Source: a virus
IMG/VR virus record: IMGVR_UViG_3300032731_000147
Location: 1 to 26,037 of that record
Strand: one strand, 5' to 3'
Length of the DNA stretch: 26,037 bases
Shown in pieces: positions 14,721-19,993 of this stretch. The notes beneath the pieces are model-generated. The model did no database searches, was not told where the DNA came from, and saw nothing but the letters and a program-made list of their open reading frames with translations. Position numbers and translations under genes: made by a program. How positions within the stretch are numbered: the stretch's first letter is position 1; the number at the start of each line of letters is the position of its first letter.

Positions 14721-14900
14721 TTAATACTTGTCCGCGTCAAAATACTCCTCCGCTTCTTCCTTCGTCATGGGTTCAGACGCATATCTGTTTGCCCACGTTT
14801 CATCTTCCTTGCTTGGGTTTGTGTCGCGTCCGAAGCAATTCGGGCAGGCCCGCAGTTTCCCTTGGAACACGTTTCCGCATGTGTTGCACTTCATTCTCAT
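14721..14900 (-). CDS. Cassette gene, zinc-ribbon mini-protein
   Basis: Translation from ATG at 14900 gives 59 residues starting MRMKCNTCGNVFQGKLRACP with a second pair at CPNC: C5, C8, C19, C22, a classic zinc ribbon. The rest is acidic (KEDETWANRY, MTKEEAEEYF). The stop TAA begins at the base next to attC-like site 4, and the start lies 18 bases from site 3, so the gene fills its cassette. The ribosome binding site is AAAGGGGGAAG. A nucleic-acid or protein-binding role is plausible; no specific function is known. Confidence 0.8.
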   Translation of the reverse strand: MRMKCNTCGNVFQGKLRACPNCFGRDTNPSKEDETWANRYASEPMTKEEAEEYFDADKY

Positions 14901-14917
14901 GTCTTCCCCCTTTCAAA

Positions 14918-14971
14918 ACCCAACCAGCAAATGGAGCGTACGGAATACCGCCGCTCATTTAATCGTTGGGT
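14918..14971. repeat. attC-like site 3 (54 bp)
   Basis: ACCCAAC (14918-14924) and GTTGGGT (14965-14971) are perfect 7 bp complements. Between them lie a 4-base unpaired spacer on each side (CAGC, AATC), inner arms AAATGGAGCG and CGCTCATTT with a single extra G in the left arm, and a 13-base loop. This matches attC architecture in full. Confidence 0.85.
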
Positions 14972-15139
14972 TTACGTATGTCGCCCGTTTGCAATGTCTA
15001 TCGCCTCCATGTCTGTCAGTCCGTGCTTTTCGGCAAACCGCTTGACACACGCCTTCCACTCTCCGATGGTCTTCAACTTGGCAATCTTCGCCTTCAGTGT
15101 GGATATGTCGCCCAATGTAATTGTGTCTGTGTTGCTCAT
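14972..15139 (-). CDS. Cassette gene, small helical protein
   Basis: The 55-residue protein begins MSNTDTITLGDISTLKAKIA and ends DIANGRHT, mostly charged helix. I chose ATG at 15139 because AAGGATGAG precedes it; an upstream in-frame ATG lies inside the attC-like site. The stop TAA directly abuts site 3. The leader AAGGATGAGATGAGC is the same as in the next cassette upstream. Function unknown. Confidence 0.7.
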   Translation of the reverse strand: MSNTDTITLGDISTLKAKIAKLKTIGEWKACVKRFAEKHGLTDMEAIDIANGRHT

Positions 15140-15163
15140 CTCATCCTTTCCGCCGATTGGCTC

Positions 15164-15215
15164 ACCCAACCAGCAAATCGAGCGCACGTTACCGCCGCTC
15201 ATTTAAGCGTTGGGC
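15164..15215. repeat. attC-like site 2 (52 bp)
   Basis: ACCCAAC (15164-15170) and GTTGGGC (15209-15215) flank arms AAATCGAGCG and CGCTCATTT with one extra C in the left arm. The stop codon of the gene at 15203 lies inside the site. It is close to sites 1 and 3 in sequence but differs in the loop (CACGTTACCGC). Confidence 0.85.
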
Positions 15216-15400
15216 AACACATCTGGGACGGAATCCCATAGTGTAGCCGCCCGTTCATGCACGTCCATCAGCGCCTTGATGCTGCGTGCGTATGTCGTGG
15301 ACTTGTCGCCAAGCCGATCATACGAGCGGTGACACAGAGACACCCTCTTGTGTGCCTCGCGTCGGTAATCCTTGACGCTCACAGTGTAAACCTTGCTCAT
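15203..15400 (-). CDS. Cassette gene, hypothetical protein, 65 residues
   Basis: The protein starts MSKVYTVSVKDYRREAHKRV and is basic and helical in the first two thirds, ending DVLPNA. The last codons CCC AAC GCT TAA are part of attC-like site 2, a usual feature of integron cassette genes. A GGGAAGGATGAG ribosome binding site precedes ATG at 15400. I see no recognisable domain. Confidence 0.75.
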   Translation of the reverse strand: MSKVYTVSVKDYRREAHKRVSLCHRSYDRLGDKSTTYARSIKALMDVHERAATLWDSVPDVLPNA

Positions 15401-15423
15401 CTCATCCTTCCCGCTGATCAGTC

Positions 15424-15476
15424 ACCCAACCAGCAATTGAGCGTACGGAATACCGCCGCTCATTTAATCGTTGGGT
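15424..15476. repeat. attC-like site 1 (53 bp)
   Basis: ACCCAAC (15424-15430) and GTTGGGT (15470-15476) are perfect complements. The inner arms AATTGAGCG and CGCTCATTT pair with a mismatch in place of the extra base seen at sites 2-4. The loop is the same as in site 3. The stop codon of the upstream gene lies inside the site. Confidence 0.75.
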
Positions 15477-15685
15477 GTGTCTAGCTCCGGTCGGGATTGG
15501 CATGATTCGCCGCGAGCCGCGAGCCATAGCCCGACTAGCGCATGCACTACCAGTAAGCAGAACGCAGCAATAAAGCACTGCCTCGGCAATACGATCATGG
15601 ATGTTAAACACAAGCTTATGATCGCCAAAGCCAATGAGAACCGTCCGATATGTCTAAGCTTGTCATAATTCGTCATCCGATTCAT
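15464..15685 (-). CDS. Cassette gene, two-helix membrane protein
   Basis: The 73-residue protein starts MNRMTNYDKLRHIGRFSLAL and has two hydrophobic segments (about 15-33 and 37-57), so it probably spans the inner membrane twice. The end (ELDTPND) is encoded by attC-like site 1. The ATG at 15685 overlaps the preceding stop as ATGA. The ribosome binding site GGGGAGGAT lies directly beside repeat copy 3. Function unknown; small membrane proteins are common among cassette genes and in phage lysis or exclusion systems. Confidence 0.7.
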   Translation of the reverse strand: MNRMTNYDKLRHIGRFSLALAIISLCLTSMIVLPRQCFIAAFCLLVVHALVGLWLAARGESCQSRPELDTPND

Positions 15686-15897
15686 CCCCTATCCTCCCCT
15701 TCTCGTCGGCGTTTCCGTCTAGTCAGTCCCTCACTTCCGGCGTTCGATTTACGATGATTCCCATCCCACACGACGAACGCAAGGCCCAGCATCGCCCCGC
15801 CTGACATCCACCTGTAGAACGGGACATCTTGCACACCCATGAACGACAACCCGACCGTCCAAAGGACGAGGCCGACCAGAAATCGAATAATCCTCAT
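15682..15897 (-). CDS. Small membrane protein with repeat-derived C-terminus
   Basis: This 71-residue protein begins MRIIRFLVGLVLWTVGLSFM, with two hydrophobic segments (about 3-20 and 29-43) and then a strongly basic tail LTRRKRRREGEDRG. The tail is encoded by repeat copy 3, the same DNA that is noncoding leader at 7854-7885. The gene may therefore have been extended or truncated when that repeat was joined to it. The ATG at 15897 has a GGGAAGG ribosome binding site; an upstream in-frame ATG would overlap the previous gene. Confidence 0.65.
   Translation of the reverse strand: MRIIRFLVGLVLWTVGLSFMGVQDVPFYRWMSGGAMLGLAFVVWDGNHRKSNAGSEGLTRRKRRREGEDRG
15696..15727. repeat. Acceptor-like repeat, copy 3 (partial)
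   Basis: These 32 bases are identical to 7854-7885. The match stops sharply at AGTCAGT; the ATTACGG hairpin and GTTGGG core found in copies 1 and 2 are missing. The repeat lies at the high-coordinate edge of the cassette block and is coding here. Confidence 0.7.
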
Positions 15898-15913
15898 TCT
15901 CGACTTTCCTTCC

Positions 15914-16342
15914 CTACATCCAGGATGTTCGTCGTTCGTTGACATCCGCGAAGACGTCGTCCATTTCTTTCTTAAATTCGAAGTCCGGCTTCGCTATCGG
16001 GACGGGAATTCCCTTCAGGCGTAACCCGGCCATAATGCAAGCGGGACAATCGTTCGCCGCGTCCCGGAGTCCCGGAAGGGCCTTCAGAAGGCGTTCGCGG
16101 AATTCGTTCTGATCCAAACCCCTACCAGGTTCCCATTCTTGCGTGAACAGGTCCCCAGGATCCGGAAGCGTTTTCAGAAGGTCTTCCGTCGGAGTCTGGG
16201 CGTTATCCAGAAGATCGCACACTCGACACTTACGATCCGGGTTCTTCGTGCAAGATGATTCGTGAACCTTCATCGATCCGACCGAATACTTCCGGCGACC
16301 GCAAAAGTCGCATTCATACCGCTTGACCAGTTTCGTTTTCAC
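15914..16342 (-). CDS. Zinc-finger protein of unknown function, 142 residues
   Basis: The N-terminus RYECDFCGRRKYSVGSMKVH contains C11, C14, H27 and C31, a C2H2/C2HC-like finger, followed by C39-x2-C42. A third pair, C99 and C102 (NDCPAC), lies in the helical second half. The start codon is GTG at 16342, overlapping the ATPase stop. Coupling to the Rad50-like gene suggests a role in the same DNA-processing module, but no enzyme motif is visible. Confidence 0.7.
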   Translation of the reverse strand: MKTKLVKRYECDFCGRRKYSVGSMKVHESSCTKNPDRKCRVCDLLDNAQTPTEDLLKTLPDPGDLFTQEWEPGRGLDQNEFRERLLKALPGLRDAANDCPACIMAGLRLKGIPVPIAKPDFEFKKEMDDVFADVNERRTSWM

Positions 16343-17859
16343 AAAAGCCGCCCTTCCTTCGCCGCCTGTGCCCGGATCAGGGCCGCGGGATCGTCAGCCT
16401 GGGGTTTCGCCGCGGCCTTCTTCGCGGCCTTCTTCGCGGCGACTTCCGCGCGGGCCCGCCCGATTTCATCGTCGCCCGGATCCCCGCCTTCGGATTTCAC
16501 GTCCGCCCCTTCGGATTTCACGTCCCCGAATGACGCGACCCCGTCGGACACTTCGACGATGATCCCGCTTTTCGGGGCGACGATCCTTTCGATCCAGACT
16601 TGCGCCCCGGCTTCCGCCGCCGTGTCCGCGATGATCTTCAGATTTCCGGCGTCCAGGTCGTTCCCGGCCTTGATCAGAAGGACCTTCAGGCGCGGATTCA
16701 TCGACAGGGCGATCTGGGTCGCGACCCGAAGACGCTTCCCGGTGCCCAGGTCCGCCAGGGGGAAGCCTTCGAAGGTCAGTCCCTTTTCAGAATCGAACCC
16801 GATCCCTTCCAGTCCCGCCGGAAGGTTTGCTTCCGCGATCCGGGTTCGCTTCACTTCGTCAAACGCCCGAAGGTCGTCGGTCAGGAATTCCGCCTTCGCC
16901 TTCATGTCGGCGATCGATTTCGCCAGGGCGTCCGACGCCGCGCGGGCCCGGACCTTTTCGTTTGTCGTGTTCACGTTCCGGATCTGTTCCCGGATCGGTT
17001 CCAGGTCTACGTCGACCAGGGCGGCGACCGCGGCTTCCGTTTCCGCCAGGCGTTCGCGCCCTTCCGCCTTCATCTTCCGAAGGTCGTCCAGGCTGATTCT
17101 CATCGCGTCTTTTTGCGAGTTCAGTGTCTGGATCCGTGCGTCGATGTCGGCAACGCCTGAAAGGGTTTCTTCGATGTCGCGTTCGACGCCGACAAGGCGT
17201 TCCTTGATCCGGGGAAGATTCCCCCGCTTGTTTTCGTTGTCCCTGTTCGTCGCCTGGGCGTCTTCCTGTGCGTTCAGAAGGTCTTCGACGTCGACTTCCT
17301 TGTCCGGGACCGACTGTTCCACGTGGAACGATGTCAGCGTCCCCTCTTTGTCCCGGATCGCCCGGTTCAAGTCGGCGCGTTTCTGATACGCGACCGCGGC
17401 CTTCGCGTCGATGTCGGCGAAGTCGATTCCCAGGGCCTTCCGGACGACTTCCGCCTGTTCGAGTCCGTCCATGTTCGCCAGGGCGGCGGGATCCATCCCC
17501 AGGGCCCCGACAATCGACGTCAGGGTCCCCTGGTTCCCGGACATCCCGTCGGCGGTCTTGACGACCAGGCGGGGATTCTGTCCTTTCTTGAAGACCTTCC
17601 TGACGATCAATTCCGGTTCCTGGTCCCCTAGCGTGATCCGGATTTCCCCGGATTCCGCCCCCTTCCGAATCATGTCGTCAGGAAGACGCCCGCCCGCAAG
17701 GCCCCAGATAAAACAGTCCAGGGTCGTCGACTTGCCTTCGTCGTTATTCCCGACGACGAAGATCGGGTCCTTCGCGTTCGGGTCGATCTGGATCCGCGCG
17801 ATGTTCAGCCGGCGGATCTGTTCCGCTTCCAGTGATAAAACCTTCATTCCGTCCTTCAT
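16339..17859 (-). CDS. Rad50/SbcC-like ATPase
   Basis: This 506-residue protein is an AAA/ABC-type ATPase like Rad50, SbcC or RecF. The Walker A motif GNNDEGKST is at 37-45. Residues about 150-330 are long charged coiled coil. The C-terminal half has LADLGTGKRLRVATQIALSM, the counterpart of the ABC signature helix, then PRLKVLLIKAGNDLDAGNL, where the usual Walker B acidic pair is degenerate, as I recall for related phage proteins. An Ala/Lys-rich tail follows. Such proteins act with a nuclease to process DNA ends; the Fe-S nuclease at 10871 is a candidate partner. I chose ATG at 17859 with GAAGGGGAACGG upstream; its leader carries CACACGAA. Confidence 0.8.
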   Translation of the reverse strand: MKDGMKVLSLEAEQIRRLNIARIQIDPNAKDPIFVVGNNDEGKSTTLDCFIWGLAGGRLPDDMIRKGAESGEIRITLGDQEPELIVRKVFKKGQNPRLVVKTADGMSGNQGTLTSIVGALGMDPAALANMDGLEQAEVVRKALGIDFADIDAKAAVAYQKRADLNRAIRDKEGTLTSFHVEQSVPDKEVDVEDLLNAQEDAQATNRDNENKRGNLPRIKERLVGVERDIEETLSGVADIDARIQTLNSQKDAMRISLDDLRKMKAEGRERLAETEAAVAALVDVDLEPIREQIRNVNTTNEKVRARAASDALAKSIADMKAKAEFLTDDLRAFDEVKRTRIAEANLPAGLEGIGFDSEKGLTFEGFPLADLGTGKRLRVATQIALSMNPRLKVLLIKAGNDLDAGNLKIIADTAAEAGAQVWIERIVAPKSGIIVEVSDGVASFGDVKSEGADVKSEGGDPGDDEIGRARAEVAAKKAAKKAAAKPQADDPAALIRAQAAKEGRLL

Positions 17860-17904
17860 TGTCCGTTCCCCTTCGTGTGTTCGATGTTCCATCCGTCCCG
17901 ATTG

Positions 17905-18084
17905 CTACCAGTCGCGCGGATTTTCCGCAATGTTCGAAAGGGACGCTTCCTGCCCTTCCGTTATGAACCCGTTTTCCTCAAACCACTCCCGGACACTGGC
18001 GACAAAATCGCTATCAGGGAACGCGTCTTCCGCTTCCTGTAACAGTTCCAGTGTTTCCTTTTGCGTCAGTTCAGACTTCGCCAT
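17905..18084 (-). CDS. Small acidic protein, 59 residues
   Basis: Translation from ATG at 18084 gives MAKSELTQKETLELLQEAED, ending NIAENPRDW. It is an acidic helical protein with no Cys and no membrane segment. A GAAGGGGGCG ribosome binding site supports it. The gene ends 45 bases before the ATPase start. Function unknown. Confidence 0.65.
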   Translation of the reverse strand: MAKSELTQKETLELLQEAEDAFPDSDFVASVREWFEENGFITEGQEASLSNIAENPRDW

Positions 18085-18096
18085 TTGCGCCCCCTT

Positions 18097-18264
18097 CTAT
18101 ACCAGGACCCCGACCAGGATCCATCCCAGGACCGCGACCGTCCATCCGACGACCGCAACCACTATCAATGCCCGCCTTGACATTTCCCGGCGCGGCTTCG
18201 CCCAGGATTCCAGATCCGGCCCCGTGACGACGCAATCCCCATATCGAAACGCGGATCGCTTCAT
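18097..18264 (-). CDS. Small single-pass membrane protein, 55 residues
   Basis: The protein starts MKRSAFRYGDCVVTGPDLES and has a hydrophobic C-terminal segment (about residues 31-55, RALIVVAVVGWTVAVLGWIL), so it is probably anchored in the inner membrane with its N-terminus in the cytoplasm. The ATG at 18264 overlaps the upstream stop as ATGA; a longer in-frame start exists but lacks that coupling. Function unknown. Confidence 0.65.
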   Translation of the reverse strand: MKRSAFRYGDCVVTGPDLESWAKPRREMSRRALIVVAVVGWTVAVLGWILVGVLV

Positions 18265-18464
18265 TTCGCCCCGCCTTCCGTCCTGGGAAACGTCCGTTCC
18301 CATTCTTCCAGGATCAAGGTCCGGATCAGTTGCGTCCGCGCCTTGAATCCCCGCTTTGTCTTCAGGCGATCCAGTTTCCGGATCAATATCTGATCCGCAT
18401 GGTCGTGTGTGATAGCAAGCCCGATCGTCGTCGTGACCCGTCCCGTTTTCGTCGTCGTCGTCAT
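18261..18464 (-). CDS. Ribbon-helix-helix-like protein
   Basis: The 67-residue protein has a short beta-like start (TGRVTTTIGLAI) followed by two helices (HADQILIRKLDRLKTK, then ARTQLIRTLILEEWE), the layout of Arc/CopG/MetJ-type DNA-binding dimers. The candidate promoter upstream and the position at the head of the recombination region make a regulator plausible. The ATG at 18464 has a GAAAGGGGG ribosome binding site. The assignment rests on pattern only. Confidence 0.6.
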   Translation of the reverse strand: MTTTTKTGRVTTTIGLAITHDHADQILIRKLDRLKTKRGFKARTQLIRTLILEEWERTFPRTEGGAK

Positions 18465-18510
18465 GGTGTCGTGTGCCCCCTTTCGTGATCTCGTATTTTC
18501 AGCCTGTAAT

Positions 18511-18539
18511 AAACTATCGCAATCGGTTTATATCGTCAA
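18511..18539 (-). promoter_or_regulatory. Candidate promoter/operator
   Basis: On the minus strand TTGACG (18539-18534) is followed after 17 bases by TAGTTT (18516-18511). The core 18513-18529 (plus strand ACTATCGCAATCGGTTT) is 15/17 identical to 14185-14201. It overlaps the last codons of the gene at 18514 and would serve the RHH gene. Confidence 0.45.
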
Positions 18540-18720
18540 GGTCTTTTCCGCATTCCGATTCTTTCCCCGTGAAAAAATCCTCAAACTTCGTCCATATCCA
18601 AACCGCCAGGATCCCGACCGCCAGGATCCCGGCCACGATGAACCCCAAGGTTATGCGGACGGCCACGTATGCGGTTAGCAGGGCGGTTCGGATGGTCAGT
18701 CGATCAGGCGGCTTGTTCAT
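18514..18720 (-). CDS. Small membrane protein, 68 residues
   Basis: The protein starts MNKPPDRLTIRTALLTAYVA and carries one long hydrophobic stretch (about 14-43), then a charged tail ending DLDDINRLR. An AAAAGGGGG ribosome binding site supports ATG at 18720. It could be a holin- or lysis-associated protein, but its position away from the lysis-like genes does not specially support that. Confidence 0.6.
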   Translation of the reverse strand: MNKPPDRLTIRTALLTAYVAVRITLGFIVAGILAVGILAVWIWTKFEDFFTGKESECGKDLDDINRLR

Positions 18721-18748
18721 TTCGACCCCCTTTTCTTCTTCGCCGTCG

Positions 18749-18850
18749 CTACCACGATCCAATCATTGCCCCAAAGCGTGCGGCAAGCATTGCAAGCGCA
18801 ACCATAGCCGCGCCAACTGTTAGCGCGAATCCCCAAGATTCGTACATCAT
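18749..18850 (-). CDS. Membrane mini-protein, 33 residues
   Basis: The sequence MMYESWGFALTVGAAMVALA continues hydrophobically to GAMIGSW. It is a single transmembrane helix. The ATG at 18850 overlaps the stop of the preceding gene as ATGA and follows a run of nine G residues that can act as ribosome binding site. Existence rests on coupling and hydrophobicity only. Confidence 0.5.
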   Translation of the reverse strand: MMYESWGFALTVGAAMVALAMLAARFGAMIGSW

Positions 18851-19086
18851 CCCCCCCCCGCTTTTGCCATATTGACCAGTCCGCGCCGATACGCTTCCGC
18901 CGGGTCGATCAGGACCGCGGACTTCTCCGTCCGCCCGGCTTCCCGGATCGATATCAGGTCTTCCCCGCCGATCGTGATCAGGGAAACGACCAGACGTCGC
19001 CCCGCCGGATCCGGCCAGGTCCCGGAGATCGCGATCCTGAACGCCTTCCGAGTCCGTCTTGAAACCGTCTTTCCGAAGTCCGTCAT
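18847..19086 (-). CDS. Small basic protein, 79 residues
   Basis: The protein starts MTDFGKTVSRRTRKAFRIAI, has a strand-rich middle (RRLVVSLITIGGEDLISIRE) and ends in a helix and Gly tail. I chose ATG at 19086 with GGAAGGGG upstream; an in-frame start at 19197 would read through the hairpins. Function unknown. Confidence 0.6.
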   Translation of the reverse strand: MTDFGKTVSRRTRKAFRIAISGTWPDPAGRRLVVSLITIGGEDLISIREAGRTEKSAVLIDPAEAYRRGLVNMAKAGGG

Positions 19087-19141
19087 TTTCCGATTGCCCC
19101 TTCCGCGCGTTTTCGATAACCTGTCCCCTCTGTCCGTCGGT

Positions 19142-19191
19142 CCCCGTTTTCGTGTACGGGGATCCGGGGCCCTGGGGTTCATCCCCCAGGG
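19142..19191 (-). terminator. Two tandem hairpins
   Basis: CCCTGGGG/CCCCAGGG (8 bp stem, 6-base loop, 19170-19191) and CCCCG/CGGGG (10-base loop, 19142-19161) lie in the 128-base gap after the gene at 19215. Neither is followed by a U-tract on the minus strand, so they may be attenuator or RNA-processing structures rather than simple terminators. Confidence 0.45.
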
Positions 19192-19214
19192 TCCCACCCT
19201 TCCCCCCTTCCCCC

Positions 19215-19784
19215 CTACCAGGGCAAACCCTTTCGCGTCGATTCCTGGCGTCGCCAGGCCCCTTCGTCAGGGTCCAGGTCTTCGGCGTTGATGTGAACCA
19301 GGGGCGCGGATTCCTGGGGCGTTGTGGCGACGACAGGGCGAAGCCGGATCAGGGCGAAGGACGATCCCCCCGCGGGCGGGCGGACGAAGATGTTTCGCGC
19401 CCCGTTCGCGTAGACTTCGACGGACCCCAGAAGACCGCCGATCCCCGCGGCGTCGTGAAAGAACGTCATGTCTTCGGCGTCGTTCGGGGGACGCGCGTCG
19501 ACGCATTCGACCCCGACGATCCATTCGCGACATATAGCCCGGTTGTTCCGTTGAGCGACAAGCGGATCGATCGCCGTTTCCGGATCTTCGAACGCCAGGA
19601 CTTCGATCATCATTGTCCCCGCGTCCGTCGTGATCGTCCGCGGGGTCGCCAGGACTTCGCCCGCGCGGACCTTCCCGCCCGGCCCCGTGTCCTTCTGGAT
19701 CCCCGCGATGTCCCGGTCCCGTTCCCAGTCGGCCCCCGCCGCTTCTTCGCGTTCCGCCGTCTTCGATCCCATTTCCTTCTTCAT
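19215..19784 (-). CDS. Hypothetical protein, 189 residues
   Basis: The protein begins MKKEMGSKTAEREEAAGADW, charged and helical, followed by a strand-rich body (TMMIEVLAFEDPETAIDPLV, NIFVRPPAGGSSFALIRLRP) that looks globular and soluble. No family is recognised. I chose ATG at 19784: the candidate promoter at 19827-19854 would place the transcript start near 19820, so the longer ORF upstream is unlikely and ATG at 19817 would be almost leaderless. GAAGGG lies upstream, fused to a CACACGAA motif. Confidence 0.6.
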   Translation of the reverse strand: MKKEMGSKTAEREEAAGADWERDRDIAGIQKDTGPGGKVRAGEVLATPRTITTDAGTMMIEVLAFEDPETAIDPLVAQRNNRAICREWIVGVECVDARPPNDAEDMTFFHDAAGIGGLLGSVEVYANGARNIFVRPPAGGSSFALIRLRPVVATTPQESAPLVHINAEDLDPDEGAWRRQESTRKGLPW

Positions 19785-19826
19785 CGCCGCCACCCTTCGT
19801 GTGTTTCCGATCTTCATTCTTTCGAG

Positions 19827-19854
19827 ATCATACCATCCCCCCACGGGACCGCAA
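19827..19854 (-). promoter_or_regulatory. Probable sigma-70-type promoter
   Basis: TTGCGG (19854-19849) and TATGAT (19832-19827) on the minus strand are separated by 16 bases. The -10 box matches 5 of 6 consensus bases and the -35 box 4 of 6. It follows terminator-like hairpins and precedes the gene at 19784, so it is the best promoter in the window and probably opens the 19784-17905 operon. Confidence 0.6.
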
Positions 19855-19931
19855 GTCTTTTTTTGCTTTTCTTTATTAAATCTTTCATGGGTCAAACGTG
19901 CGTCTTTATTGGAGATTATCGCGGAAGGAAG

Positions 19932-19976
19932 GCGCGGAGTCGCGCAAGGGTAAGAAAAAGGGGGGGACGCCGCCCC
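19932..19976 (-). terminator. Terminator-like hairpins after the papain-like gene
   Basis: On the minus strand GGGG-CGGCGT-CCCC (19976-19963) is followed by CCCTTTTTCTT, a real U-tract. A second hairpin GCGCG-ACTC-CGCGC lies at 19945-19932. Together they probably end the 22222-19994 transcript before the promoter at 19854. Confidence 0.6.
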
Positions 19977-19993
19977 GTGTTCGCCTGGACGGA

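Noticed and set aside
14715-15206. Plus-strand ORF across the cassette block, considered because attC polarity seems to be plus
   Set aside because: It spans two attC-like sites, lacks a ribosome binding site and opposes genes with strong ribosome binding sites and a clear zinc ribbon.
14661-15476. CRISPR array
   Set aside because: Repeats are palindromic, 52-60 bp, spaced by 190-250 bases of coding DNA, and vary inside; no cas operon is present.
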